Positions 1 to 10,186 of a stretch of 64,000 bases of DNA are shown piece after piece; position 1 is the stretch's first letter, and every line of letters begins with the position of its first letter. The DNA comes from Motacilla alba alba. Its lineage: Eukaryota; Chordata; Aves; Passeriformes; Motacillidae. The notes beneath the pieces are model-generated. The model was not told the DNA's origin. It did no database searches and was given only the letters and a program-made list of their open reading frames with translations. Position numbers and translations under genes: made by a program. Where the stretch lies: contig NC_052019.1 in assembly GCF_015832195.1 (NCBI RefSeq), forward strand, positions 620,001 through 684,000, read 5' to 3'.

Positions 1-520
1 CCTGCTGGAGAGGGGCTCCAGAAACACCCAGACCTGCTGGAGAGGGGATTCCCAAAAACACCCAGACCTGCTGGAGAGGGGCTCTCCATGGGAAGAGTTC
101 CAGAAACATCCAAACCTGCTGGAGAGGGGATTCCCAAAAACACCCAAACCTGCTGGAGAGGGGATTCCAAACACACCCAAACCTGCTGGAGAGGGGATTC
201 CCAAAAACACCCAAACCTGCTGGAGAGGGGATTCCAAACACACCCAAACCTGCTGGAGAGGGGATTCCCAAAAACACCCAGACCTGCTGGAGAGGGGATT
301 CCCAAAAACACCCAGACCTGCTGGAGAGGGGATTCCCAAAAACACCCAGACCTGCTGGAGAGGGGCTCCAGAAACACCCAGACCTGCTGGAGAGGGGCTC
401 CAAACACATCCAAATCTTCTGGAGAGGGGCTCTCCATAGGAAGGGTTCCAGAAACACCCAAACCTGCTGGAGAGGGGCTCCAGAAACACCCAGACCTGCT
501 GGGTTCCCCATAGGCAGGAC
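1..520. repeat. Minisatellite, 32-34 bp unit
   Basis: About 14 imperfect copies of a unit built on CCTGCTGGAGAGGGG followed by a variable linker (ATTCCCAAAAACACCCA or CTCCAGAAACACCCA). The array probably continues beyond the left edge. It lies downstream of the ALMS1 3' end. The open frame through it (88-513) is a product of the repeat and not a gene. Confidence 0.9.
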
Positions 521-884
521 CCCAAAAACCCCCACAGGGTGCCCCCACAGAGGAGGGTCAGGACTGATTCCCTCGGGATGGAATTCACAGCACAAAGGAA
601 GAACGAGTGGAAATGGTCATAAAGGAAGAAATGGAAGGAGTTCGGAAGGGGAAAAAAGCCTGTCATTTTGAAATAAAGCACATTTCAATGCAAAAGGTGG
701 GTTTTTACACCTCTTTTCCTTCTTTTCCATCTCATCCAGGTTTCCCAGCTGCAGGTCAGCCTGTGGACACACATCTATCCTACACAGCAATCCCTGGGAG
801 TGCTGCTGATCAAAGGACAATTCTGAATAACTGAAAACACAAATCTGCTCCGATGGTGTTGAAAAAAAACAGTCCTGCCCTGTT
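521..884. other. Intergenic, nothing recognised
   Basis: Unique-looking sequence between two tandem arrays. I see no exon, RNA gene or transposon signature here. Confidence 0.5.
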
Positions 885-1060
885 TCCCCCTCCAGAGCTC
901 TGCAGAATTTACCCTGATTCCTGCCCTGATTCCCCTTCCAGAGCTCTGCAGAATTTACCCTGATTCCTGCCCTGATTCCCCCTCCAGAGCTCTGCAGAAT
1001 TTACCCTGATTCCTGCCCTGTTTCCCCTTCCAGAGCTCTGCAGAATTTACCCTCAAGTCT
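885..1060. repeat. Tandem repeat, 46 bp x 4
   Basis: CCAGAGCTCTGCAGAATTTA recurs at about 892, 938, 984 and 1030, giving a regular 46-bp period with few differences between copies. Confidence 0.9.
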
Positions 1061-1244
1061 CTGTGCACAGCAGATTTGGAGGGGATGACTCCACTCTGGA
1101 GCCAGCACAAGACAAGCACCATTTCCTGCGTGTTTGGAAAGCAGCTTGGCGTGCTGGAAGCGTGGCTGCAAATGTCAGCAGCCTCCTTCCCTGAGCTGCA
1201 AACACCCGGAGCTCTGCATGCACAGGAGCTGTGCCCACCCGAGG

Positions 1245-1450
1245 GCAGGGAACAGGGCAGGGGAGCATCCCCAGAGACATCAGGCCAGGATGGGTGGGAA
1301 CACCCCCAGCACCAGCTCTGGGGGGAATCCATCACCCAAGGGCTTGTCCAGCCCTGGAACAGGGCAGGGGAGCATCCCATGGAGACATCAGGCCAGGATG
1401 GGTGGGAACACCCCCAGCAGCAGCATCACCCAAGGGTTTGTCCAGCCCTG
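1245..1450. repeat. Two-copy tandem duplication, about 115 bp
   Basis: The segment containing GAGACATCAGGCCAGGATGG and GGTGGGAACACCCCCAGCA occurs twice, starting near 1255 and 1370, each time after AACAGGGCAGGGGAGCATCC. Confidence 0.8.
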
Positions 1451-2055
1451 GAGTCCCCATCCTGGGAGGCATTTCACAGCCCTGTGCATGTGGCACTTGG
1501 GGACACGGCTCAGGGGGGCCCTGGCAGTGCTGGGGGAACGCTGGGCTGGATGTCAGAGGGATTTTGGAGCAGCAAGGCCCTCCAGCTCCCTTCATCTCCT
1601 CACTGGAAGCTTAAAGGCACAAACGAGCAGCTGAGGGGCCTGGAGCGAGCTCCAAGTGAGGCACGCTGGGGCTCCAGCAGCCCCCAGGGAACAAATCTGT
1701 GCTGTGTGTCTCAGGAGCCGCCAGAGAGCTCAGCCCCAGCACGCTCAGCACCCTTTGCTTCACACAAAGCTCATTTCCAGCCACAGCACGAAATTCCAGA
1801 GGCAAGGCAGCAATTCCATCCCGCCTGATCCCAAGGCAGTGGAAGGAGCAAAGCGCAGCTCAGGGCCGGGCTGGGCAGGGCAGGGGGTGGCACTGCACGG
1901 GCTGCGAGCTCCCTCCACCCCAAAGCAGGCTGATGCTGGGACAAACAGGTGACACTGCCTTTGGGGAGGTGGGAAGGTCTGAGGAGAGGAGCCGCAGTCT
2001 GAGCTGGTTTATCCCAGCCATGGGAAGTTAATCTGCACTTTAACTTCCATTTCTG
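1451..2055. other. Intergenic, nothing recognised
   Basis: GC-rich sequence with overlapping short open frames on both strands. None of them shows a recognisable domain or splice structure. Confidence 0.4.
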
Positions 2056-2059
2056 GGAC

Positions 2060-2480
2060 CTGACCAGATCAGGGAATCCTGGAATGGGTTGGGTGGGAAG
2101 GGACCTTAAATCCCACCCAGTGCCACCAATCCATGGCAGGGACACTCCCACTGTCCCAGGCTGCTCCAGCCCCAGTGTCCAGCCTGGCCTTGGGCACTGC
2201 CAGGGATCCAGGGGCAGCCACAGCTGCTCTGGGAATCCCAGCCCAGCCCCTGCCCACCCTCCCAGCCAGCAATTCCTTGCCCAGATCCCAGCCCAATCTC
2301 CCCTTTCCCAGTGGCAGCCATTCCCTGGCTCCTGTCCCTCTGTCCCTTGTCCCCAGTCCCTCTCAGCTCTCCTGGAGCCCCTGCAGGGTCTCTCCAGAAC
2401 CTTCCACCCCAGCGGTGCCCAGCCCTCCCAGGAGTGGGTGTTCCCTCCCAGCTGTTTCTGAGCTGAGCTGCCACAAACAT
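2060..2480 (-). mobile_element. CR1 LINE 3' fragment
   Basis: On the plus strand this reads GAATGGGTTGGGTGGGAAGG followed by CCACCCAGTGCCACC, CATGGCAGGGACACTCCCAC and TGTCCCTCTGTCCCTTGTCC. That is the reverse complement of the 3' part of an avian CR1 element, so the element points to the minus strand. It is 5'-truncated, as CR1 copies usually are. The same sequence recurs at many other places in this window. Confidence 0.75.
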
Positions 2481-2784
2481 CTGAGGCAGGGAACATAGGA
2501 AGCCACAGCTCACACCCACTCTGTTTTCCTCAGATGTCTTTTCCTGTTTATCCATCCCATGAACTGCTCAGTGATGATCAGATGAAACTGAGACTCGAGC
2601 ACTTCATAAACCTCTCCCTGCCCTGCACCTTTCAGTGATGCTGGCCCAGGGCACAGCCAGGGACCCTGGCAGGACAAGCCATCCGAAACAGGGGATTCTC
2701 CCAGGAAAGGCCTGGAAGCTCCCAGCACCACAGAAGTGTCTCTGCTCAGCCCCTCCCGGTCCCTACACAAACACAGCTGCAGCA

Positions 2785-3160
2785 GTTATCCCAACTCAGC
2801 TGTTTTATTGAAGTACAAAACATAACAAGTTAATTCTCTACATTGAGACAAGAATTTAAAAAATAATTAAAAATCCTCATTAAAACCCATTGAAAATATA
2901 TATATAAAACTGCTATTCCAATCAGGGAGTTATAAATATATTATGAACCAAGTTTTTCCAGACTCTGTTTCCTCTGCAAGTGCCCAACACCACTATAAAA
3001 CCCCAGTATTTATTTAAAACCCTGACACTCCCCCCCGTCCCCGATTCTTACGTGGGGCAGATCAGTGAGCACAGAAGTGACCCAAGAGCACCATCGGGGC
3101 TGCAGAAGTGTTTACTGCCTGCTCCTGTGCAGCTGCTGCGTGTGCTCAGCCCGGCTGGGG
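2785..3160 (-). other. ALMS1: ALMS1 3' untranslated region
   Basis: This is the sequence between the ALMS1 stop codon (3161-3163) and the first good poly(A) signal (2804-2809, minus strand). It is AT-richer than the coding exons, and a run of TATATATATA lies near 2900. The exact cleavage site is not visible; about 15-25 nt past the signal is assumed. Confidence 0.65.
2804..2809 (-). terminator. ALMS1: Poly(A) signal AATAAA for ALMS1
   Basis: TTTATT on the plus strand is AATAAA on the minus strand, about 350 nt past the ALMS1 stop codon. It is the first canonical hexamer after the stop, so it is the likely polyadenylation signal. Confidence 0.65.
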
Positions 3161-3205
3161 TCAGCTCCAGGACACCTTCTTCCCCAGGACACGGCTGGTG
3201 ATCTT
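3161..3205 (-). CDS. ALMS1: ALMS1 exon 18 (terminal coding exon)
   Basis: The last 14 codons and the stop (residues 2895-2908). The peptide is KITSRVLGKKVSWS and ends in TGA at 3161-3163. Human ALMS1 ends RVTNQLLGRKVPWD, the same length and pattern, so this is the end of the ALMS motif and matches human exon 23. The acceptor is CTTTCCCCTCAG directly before AAG ATC ACC (phase 0). The intron side is unusual: this acceptor and the first 9 nt of the exon are repeated several times in the array at 3206-3870. Confidence 0.93.
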   Translation of the reverse strand, partial: KITSRVLGKKVSWS

Positions 3206-3870
3206 CTGAGGGGAAAGCAGAGGGACACGGGTGAGCTCAGGGCTTTGGAGATGCTGAGCACAGGTTCTCTGCACAGAAGGGCTTTGGAACCCCAGAGGTG
3301 ATCTTCTGAGGGGAAAGCAGAGGGACACAGGTGAGCTCAGGGCTCTGGAAACTGGAAATGCTGAGCACAGGTTCTCTGCACAGATGGCTGTGGAACCCCA
3401 GAGGTGATCTTCTGAGGGAAAAGCAGAGGGACACGGGTGAGTTCAGGGCTCTGGAGATGCTGAGCACAGGTTCTCTGCACAGAAGGGCTTTGGAACCCCA
3501 GAGGTGATCTGAGGGAAAAGCAGAGGGACACGGGGCAGTTCAGGGCTCTGGAAACTGGAGATGCTGAGCACAGGTTCTCTGCACAGAAGGGCTCTGGAAA
3601 TGCTGAGCACAGGTTCTCTGCACAGAAGGGCTCTGGAAATGCTGAGCACAGGTTCTCTGCACAGAAGGGCTCTGGAACCCCAGAGGTGATCTTCTGAGGG
3701 GAAAGCAGAGGGGCACAGGTGAGCTCAGGGCTCTGGAGATGCTGAGCACAGGTTCTCTGCACAGAAGGGCTCTGGAGATGCTGAGCACAGGTTCTCTGCA
3801 CAGAAGGGCTTTGGAACCCCAGAGGTGATCTGAGGGAAAAGCAGAGGGGCACGGGGCAGTTGAGTGCTTT
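3206..3870 (-). repeat. Minisatellite carrying copies of the exon 18 acceptor
   Basis: Units of about 100 bp with internal sub-duplications. Each unit holds, in minus-strand sense, a pyrimidine tract CTCTGCTTTCCC(C)TCAG. In three copies AAGATCACC, the start of exon 18, follows (acceptor positions near 3305, 3411 and 3693). In two more, AAG is deleted and CAG is followed by ATCACC. The rest of the unit reads GAACCTGTGCTCAGCAT in minus sense. The array starts at the splice junction itself. Confidence 0.88.
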
Positions 3871-4604
3871 GGAAATGAGAAACGCTGAGCACAGCATTGG
3901 TATGGAATCCCGGAGGGGGACAGGCCATGACCTGCTGCTCCCTCCAGCGGCTCTCTCCAACTCACCGGCATCACATGCTCGCTCCCCCTTGTGGAAAAGC
4001 CTCGGAAATGGAACGGGTCTGGGTCCATAAACTCAGAAAATGCATTTCTGCTTCACTGGGGCTGAAAGCTGTGATTGCTGCTGCCATCAGATCAGAGTCT
4101 GCTCCCGCTACAGAGTGCAAAATTCCAGGGCACTCCCCGTCCCCTGATCTAACTGGGATGATTTTATGCTCTATTTGAAATTAAAAGTACAAAAGCAAAG
4201 GGCTGCTGGGACAGAACAGCAGCCCAGATCCACGTGCACCCCGTGATAAAAATAACTTTGCTATCTTCATAAAGAGAAGTATTGAACAATTTCAGAGATC
4301 AAGAATGTCTGTGCACTCCAGCCCAGGGATTTTTACGGCTCCAGTTCTAGGTGGGCTCAGGATCATCCCCACTCAGTGCCAAGAAAACTTCTAATTTTTC
4401 TCTTTTCCCCTCAGTGAGCTGCCCCAAAGTGTCACAGCAATGCCTTGATGCCAGCCCCGACAGCCCCTCACCTGCCAGGGCCCTGCAGGGATATCTGCAC
4501 TCTGCTTTACAAAAGGGAAGAGGATTTTGTTCATATATATTCACTATTCTGGGGTCTTATTTTGAGTCAAATAAGCTCAGCTGCCTCCCATGCCTCAGCC
4601 TGGA
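3871..4604. other. Intron, nothing recognised
   Basis: Unique-looking part of the last ALMS1 intron. No exon-like conserved frame or transposon signature was seen. Confidence 0.5.
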
Positions 4605-4720
4605 CACTGAGATGGTCCCTCATCCCTGGCAGTGTCCCAGGCCAGGCTGGACCCTGGGGCTGGAGCACCTGGGGCAGTGGGAGGTGTCCCACTGGGATGG
4701 ATTCATTCATTCACTGCCAG
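4605..4720 (+). mobile_element. CR1 LINE fragment
   Basis: CATCCCTGGCAGTGTCCCAG, GCCAGGCTGGACCCTGGGGC and GGGCAGTGGGAGGTGTCCC match the CR1 3' region in its sense direction. It is a short, worn copy. Confidence 0.6.
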
Positions 4721-4959
4721 GCCACAGGAGAGCTCCTCTTCTGGCTCTGACAATGGTTTGTTGTCTTGTTTTGTTTTTTTGTACTATTGCATTCGTATTT
4801 TTAATTCCCATAGTAAAGAACTGTTATTGCCAGTCCCTTACCTTTGCCTGAGAGCCCCTGAATCTCAAAATTACAGCAATTCAGAGGGAGGGGGGTTGCA
4901 TTTTCCCTTTCAGGGGAGGCTCCTGCCTCCCTCAGCAGATATTTCTCTTTTCAAACAGA

Positions 4960-5375
4960 GACCCCCCTCAGCAGACCCTGGCTGTTCAGAGAGCCCCTCA
5001 GCAGACCCTGGCTGTTCAGAGCCCCTCAGCAGAGCCCTGGCTGTTCAGAGAGCCCCTCAGCAGAGCCCTGGCTGTTCAGAGCCCCTCAGCAGAGCCCTGG
5101 CTGTTCAGAGAGCCCCTCAGCACATCCCTGGCTGTTCAGAGAGCCCCTCAGCAGACCCTGGCTGTTCAGAGCCCCTCAGCAGACCCTGGCTGTTCAGAGC
5201 CCCTCAGCAGACCCTGGCTGTTCAGAGAGCCCCTCAGCAGAGCCCTGGCTGTCAGAGACCCCCCCCCCTCAGCAGAGCCCTGGCTGTCAGAGAGCCCCTC
5301 AGCAGATATTTCTCTTTTCAGAGAGCCCCTCAGCAGAGCCCTGGCTGTCAGAGACCCCCCCCTCAGCAGGTCCCT
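4960..5375. repeat. Minisatellite, about 30 bp unit
   Basis: About 13 copies of CCCCTCAGCAGA(GC)CCTGGCTGTTCAGAGAG with small length changes. Some right-hand units have GTCAGAGACCCCCC in place of GTTCAGAG. Two separated units carry ATATTTCTCTTTTCA, at about 4940 and 5305. Confidence 0.88.
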
Positions 5376-5689
5376 GTGTCTGGGACTCCCTGAGGGAACC
5401 CGGGGCTCCAGAGAGGAGGGGGTGTCACACACAGGTAAAACCTTATTAACAAACCCTTCTAAAATCAGGCCCCGTTACTGTGAGATGAGAATTACAATAG
5501 TGACAATCAGCTAGCGAAACAACCTGGTTTTGTGAGAAGGCAGCTCACACCTGTGGGGAGGAAAGCTCCACCCCTGAGAAACACTGGCTCCCCAGGAGAC
5601 AGAGTGTGAACACAGGAGGAACAGAAAGGTGTGATGGACACGGGCAGCAGGCATTGCCAGTGCCTTCTGGTAACCATATCAGTACCATA

Positions 5690-6065
5690 AAACTTATATG
5701 TATATAACATATATAATATAGTATATGATTACATAAACAGAAATATATATCAGAAATATATATCAGAAATATATTTTATATATTATATTTTTACTATATA
5801 TTTATATTTATGTAAATTTATGTCAAAATATATATACCATATATAATGTATAATGTATAATGTATAATGTATAATATATAATATATTTATATTATATATT
5901 ATAAAAATATATAATGTAATATATAATATTAATATATTATATATAATGTATATAGAACATAAATTTTATTATATACAAAGATTATATCTTATATTATTTT
6001 AATTATATATGAAGATATATATAGAATATATATTTAATTTTTATATATATATATATATAATGAAT
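5690..6065. repeat. AT-rich low-complexity tract
   Basis: About 370 bp of almost pure A/T with TATATA, TATAATG and (TA)n runs, set in otherwise GC-rich sequence. It is likely unstable DNA with no coding content. Confidence 0.85.
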
Positions 6066-6124
6066 TATGAGCTATGTGAACAGAGATTTGGCTATCCTGC
6101 ATGAAGAGCAGGTGTCTTTGTCCA

Positions 6125-6384
6125 TCTCCATTGTGATCAGGGGCACTCCCAGGCTTGCAGGGCTGAGCCCAGAGGGACCAGGGGCACTCCCAGTTTTATA
6201 GGGCTGAGCCCAGAGGGATCAGGGGCACTCCCAGGCTTGCAGAGCTGAGCCCAGAGGGTGCTGCACTCCCAGTTTTATAGGGCTGAGCCCAGAGGGTGCT
6301 GCACTCACAGTTTTATAGGGCTGAGCCCAGAGGGTGCTGCACTCACAGTTTTATAGGGCTGAGCCCAGAGGGTGCTGCACTCAC
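6125..6384 (-). repeat. Minisatellite carrying copies of the exon 17 donor
   Basis: The units nearest the exon are 38 bp and read GGGCTGAGCCCAGAGGGTGC then TGCACTCACAGTTTTATA on the plus strand. In minus sense each gives AAAACT then GTGAGTGCAGC, the same bases as the real exon 17 end and donor at 6385/6384. Two further intact GTGAGTG donors lie at about 6305 and 6343. More distant copies have CCCAG in place of CACAG and have lost the GT. Confidence 0.85.
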
Positions 6385-6484
6385 AGTTTTGTAGAGCTGA
6401 GCCCTCAGGCGGTAGGAGCTGTACTCCAGCCTCCTCTGCTCCTCCTCCCTCTTCCTCCTCACCTCGGGGAGCTGCTCGTACATC
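6385..6484 (-). CDS. ALMS1: ALMS1 exon 17, ALMS motif
   Basis: Residues 2861-2894, counterpart of human exon 22. The minus-strand frame reads MYEQLPEVRRKREEEQ and then SSYRLRAQLYKT. Human has IYEQLPEVQKKREEEK and SYRLRAQLYKK, so this is one of the best conserved parts of the protein and lies within the C-terminal ALMS motif, which in human takes part in centrosome targeting. The acceptor is CTCTCCCATTAG before G ATG, and the first base completes an AGG codon begun in exon 16. The donor is ACT then GTGAGT. The length is 100 nt (1 + 33 codons). Confidence 0.95.
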
Positions 6485-7120
6485 CTAATGGGAGAGGAAA
6501 GGCAAAACCAGCCCTGTGAAACTGCCTGACACTGAATCCCACAGCTGCTCTACACAAGGAGAGCTATTACAAAAGAAAAGCCCTGTAAAACATGGTTTAG
6601 GCCCTGCTACTTTAGCTGAACCAGTAGCTAGCTTGTAAGTCCTTATGAGAAAAAAACTGTGAGAATCAAGTTTGAATAACAACTTATTCTTGTAAAGAAA
6701 AAAGTAATAACAAAAGATCTGTCCTATGAGAATCTACAAAGAAAAAACACAAGCACCTGAAGAAAAGAAGCATTAACACATACACACACAAGCACCTTCT
6801 AACCAACAGACTGAGTGTTAAGGTTACTAACCAATTCGTCAAACACAATGTCTTTAAAAACTGCATAGATATGAGCTTTATTCATGTACATTTATTTATA
6901 TGCATTATATTATTTATTATATTTATATTTATATATTTGCTTTATTTATTTAACGTGAGCTTTATTCTTCCTGCATGGAGAAACTGAATCCCATCTGCTT
7001 TACTGCAACACACCCCCTCTGCTCTATCCCACATCCCTAAGGGCTGCTGGCCAAGCACATCCCTGACAAACGTGGTTGCAGTTTGCTGCTGTCCCACTGT
7101 GGAACCCCCAGCAGCACTGA
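6485..7120. other. Intron, nothing recognised
   Basis: ALMS1 intron with AT-rich runs at about 6880-6955 (TTATTTATA-type). No exon or transposon was identified. Confidence 0.5.
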
Positions 7121-7124
7121 GCCT

Positions 7125-7705
7125 GGGAATTCCTGCCCCTGGAATGGCTCTGCTGCCCCTGGAATGCCTCTCCTGCCCCTGCAACGCATCTCCTGCCCCT
7201 GGAATGCCCCTCCTGCCCCTGGAATGCCTCTCCTGCCCCTGCAACGCATCTCCTGCCCCTGGAATGCCCCTCCTGCCCCTGGAATGCCCCTCCTGCCCCT
7301 GGAACACTTCTCCTGCCCCTGGAACACTTCTCCTGCCCCTGGAATGGCTCTTCCACCCCTGGAATGGCTCTCCTGCCCCTGGAACTCCTCTCCTGCCCCT
7401 CGAATGTCCCTCCTGCCCCTGGAACCCCCCTCCTGCCCTGGAATACCTCTCCTGCCCCTGGAACGCCTTTCCTGTCCCTGGAATGGCTCTCCTGACCCTG
7501 CAATGCCTCTGCTACCTTGGAATGGCTCTGCTACTCCTGGAATGGCTCTGCTACCTTGGAATGGCTCTGCTACCCTTGGAATGCCTCTGCTACCTTGGAA
7601 TGGCTCTGCTACCTTGGAATGGCTCTGCTACCCTTGGAATGGCTCTGCTACTCCTGGAATGGCTCTGCTACTCCTGCAATGGCTCTGCTACTCCTGGAAC
7701 ACCTC
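7125..7705. repeat. Minisatellite, 18-20 bp unit
   Basis: About 29 copies of CTGCCCCTGGAATGCCTCTC. There are two sub-families: a left one with CCTGCCCCTGGAA and a right one from about 7500 with GCTACCTTGGAATGGCTCT. The change of family part-way suggests separate rounds of expansion. Confidence 0.9.
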
Positions 7706-7944
7706 TCCCAGCCCAGCACCTCCCCAGAGCAGCACCTGTAGCTCTGTCCTGCCGTGGTGACCCAGCTGGAGCTCAGTGTCCCCAGTGTCCCCAGGACACC
7801 CCCATGGCCCTGCAGCCAAGGCAGGAGCTCAGCACAGCAATCAGCTCGCTGAAGCTTTTCGGGCATTTCCAAAATCCCAGTGCTTCCAGCAGTGCTGCCC
7901 TGCTCTGTCTTCCCCCGTGCTGATGCATCCCCAAGTTTTCCTTC

Positions 7945-8040
7945 AGTCCTGGAATGGTTTGGGCTGGAAGGACCTGCAAGCCCATCCAGTGCCACCCCTG
8001 CCAGGGGCAGGGACACCTTCCCCTGGCACCCTAAGAGTAC
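7945..8040 (-). mobile_element. CR1 LINE 3' end fragment
   Basis: TGGAATGGTTTGGGCTGGAA, then CCATCCAGTGCCACCCCTGC and GGCAGGGACACCTTCCCC, is the reverse complement of the CR1 3' terminus. Only about 95 bp are kept. Confidence 0.75.
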
Positions 8041-8898
8041 TCTGAAGTGCTAAAAATCATTAAAATGTATCATGAAAATCGTTGAAGTCATTAAAAATCG
8101 CCAAGGGTTTGTTTTATACACTGTGCATTGCAGCAGGAGTTTGGTGGAATCCCAGAGAAACCGAGGCTGGCAGAAACCTCTGGAGGCCACCGAGCTCCTG
8201 CTCCACGCAGGGTTAATCCCAAGGCTGCACCAGGCTGCTCAGGCCTCATCCCACCAGCCTGGGATCATTTCCAAGGCTCTGCCACCTCTGCTGGTCCTGG
8301 CCCAGCCCTTCCCATGCCGTTCACAGCAAAGCTCAGCTGCAGGGAGCTCCCAGTTCTTCCTGTCCCTCCCCAGCCCCCCGTGCAGCACGGCCGCCCCGAG
8401 GGCCAGTGCATGGCAGTGTGCTGGGTGCTGCAGAGATGAACTCCTGCAGGCAGAAAGGACACAAACCCTACCCTCAGGTGCTTCTTCCAAGGGTGAGAGC
8501 CTCTGCATTCCCCTGGGGTGATTATTTCTGTGGAAAGCCTCTTGCTGTGGGGGAATGCTGCCTGGCTGCTGCCCCAGTTACCCACTTTGGTGATTTGTGA
8601 GCTTCCTCAGATGCCCCAGTGTCCCCCAGCCCAGCCCCTCTCACGTGGGACCCAGTTTGCTGAGGATGGCTGACACTGCAGCAGAATCCTCAGCTTTAGC
8701 TACAGAAATGATTTTCCAAAGTGATCTTGTTTCTTGGAACTTCTAAGTAGGACATTTCTCCCTCTGATAAGGCACCTGCATTTTTCACTGCAAAAGCTGA
8801 ATTATTTGCACACCCAGTTCCTTTACTGCAGACAGGATTCAAAGCTTTTCCCTACCCAGCACACCGATCCACCCGAAATAAAATTCCCTGAACTTTAC
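8041..8898. other. Intron, nothing recognised
   Basis: GC-moderate ALMS1 intron sequence with overlapping short frames and no convincing exon. Confidence 0.45.
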
Positions 8899-8962
8899 CT
8901 TTTAGATCTTTGAAGCATTTCATGCTTGGGAATTGCTCTTCTTTTTTCTCTCATCAGGAAAC
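8899..8962 (-). CDS. ALMS1: ALMS1 exon 16, ALMS motif
   Basis: A 64-nt exon (residues 2840-2861), counterpart of human exon 21. Minus-strand translation gives FLMREKRRAIPKHEMLQRSK. Human has FLAIQKNKPISKKEMIQRSK, which aligns without gaps. The acceptor is TTTTCCATTCAG before GT TTC, and the first two bases complete a GGT codon begun in exon 15. The donor is TCTAAAAG then GTAAAG, which leaves AG to be completed by exon 17. The exon is too short to stand out as an open frame. It was found by the conserved EMLQRSK block and the phases of its neighbours. Confidence 0.93.
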
Positions 8963-9189
8963 CTGAATGGAAAATTTTGAGATAAAGGAACGATGAACGA
9001 GCTTGTTACAGCAAAAATGCGAGTCCTTCGTAAGTTTTACAGAAGTTCTTACAAAAAACTCTGTAAGATCTTACAGACAACAGGGTTAAATAACTGCAAT
9101 GGCTTTAGGAGAAATAAATAAATAAATGCATCCTGAAGCATAATGTGGAGTTCATGACACCAAGGGATTCAAGGCAGAGCATGAAGTAC

Positions 9190-9478
9190 CTCGGCTGGAC
9201 ACCAGGTGATTTGCAGTCCTGCAGTCCTTCCTCCTCCCTGCAGGCTGCAACAGCTGCTGGGGTGGCAGCAGCTGCTCCCTCTGCGGTGGCAGCAGCCTGT
9301 CCCCGTGGGGTGGCAGCAGCCTGTCCCCGTGGGGTGGCAGCAGCCTGTCCCCGTGGGGTGGCAGCAGCCTGTCCCTCTGGGACGCGTGCAGCCTCCTCTC
9401 GTCGCGGAGCAGCCGCAGGTGCCGCAGGCGCTGCCCCGAGCGCGAGATGAAATCGGGGCGGTGCAGGGCCAGGGCCTC
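9190..9478 (-). CDS. ALMS1: ALMS1 exon 15, start of the ALMS motif, with an in-frame repeat
   Basis: Residues 2744-2840, counterpart of human exon 20. It opens with EALALHRPDFISRSGQRLRH; human has ESLQFHRPDFISRSGERIKR. The acceptor is TTTGTGTCCCCGCAG before GAG (phase 0). The donor is CCGAG then GTACTT, phase 1, which fits exon 16. After the conserved QRDRLL the exon carries about four copies of an 8-residue unit (DRLLPPHG) encoded by a 24-bp tandem repeat, then REQLLPPQQLLQPAG. This makes the exon 96 codons, against about 60 in human, so the ALMS motif is interrupted by a GC-rich insertion. GTACTT is a weak donor, and the exact 3' end should be checked with RNA. Confidence 0.9.
9289..9375. 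repeat. 24-bp in-frame tandem repeat within exon 15
   Basis: Plus-strand unit GTGGCAGCAGCCTGTCCCCG followed by TGGG, about 3.5-4 near-identical copies. In the coding sense it reads DRLLPPHG. The period is a multiple of three, so copy-number change keeps the frame. Confidence 0.9.
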
Positions 9479-9947
9479 CTGCGGGGACACAAACAGACCC
9501 TGCCAGGCCAAGCTGGGGCTGGCAGCTGCAGGGGAGACCCAGAACACCCACCACGAACCCCAGAGCATGGAAAAAATCCCCTCATGATATTGGGTGCAAT
9601 ATAAAACTCCTGTCCTTAAAGCTGGCTGGGTGCTCGGAGGCCAGCAGCCTCTGAGCCTCTGGCTTACCAACGTGGAAATAAACTGGCCAGAAAGCAAAAA
9701 ACCCCCAAAATAATAAAAAAGAATAATAAAAACTCATTTTGATCTCGTACTATGTACACCTCAGTAGTGTTTCTGCGTGGAAACAAGCGTGGTGGGACGT
9801 TCTGTCACCTGCATCCCCCTGGCTCCTGAAGCCAAGGGTTTAATCCCAAGTCAAATACTGAGGAAATAACTTAAATATTCTGGGGAAAGCCTTCCAGGAC
9901 GTGCCCCTGCGGAGGCCCCAGCAGTGCCTGGGGCAGGGTGGCCTCAC
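9479..9947. other. Short intron, nothing recognised
   Basis: ALMS1 intron between exons 14 and 15. There are A-rich runs near 9700-9730 and no other signal. Confidence 0.5.
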
Positions 9948-10186
9948 CTGCAGCGTGAGCTTGCCCAGGGGCTGCCCCAGCCCCCTGCCAGCCCCCGTGG
10001 GTGTCACTGCTCCCTGGCCCAGGCCGGGCTGCTCCTCCCAGTTCTTCTCCCGCAGGGGCTCTCTCCAAGGCTTCGTGCTGCTCCAGGGCTCAAACCAGGC
10101 TGGCCCAGGGCCGGGACTGGCACTGCACTGGTTCTCTTTCCTCGACTCACATTCCAAGTCCTCTGCTGGGACGAGCCACGGCGTCC
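9948..10186 (-). CDS. ALMS1: ALMS1 exon 14
   Basis: Residues 2664-2743, counterpart of human exon 19. Translation gives [19 protein letters not shown], then [20 protein letters not shown] and a tail ending GKLTLQ. Human has [38 protein letters not shown] and a tail ending RATLQ, so both blocks and the exon end match. The acceptor CTCTTTCCACAG before GG completes a glycine codon started in exon 13. The donor is CTGCAG then GTGAGG in phase 0. The block just precedes the ALMS motif. Its acceptor tract is copied in the array at 10187-10760. Confidence 0.94.

Noticed and set aside
1076..1828. 250-codon plus-strand frame downstream of ALMS1
   Set aside because: It overlaps a tandem duplication and GC-rich sequence, competes with other frames on both strands, and has no domain or splice support.
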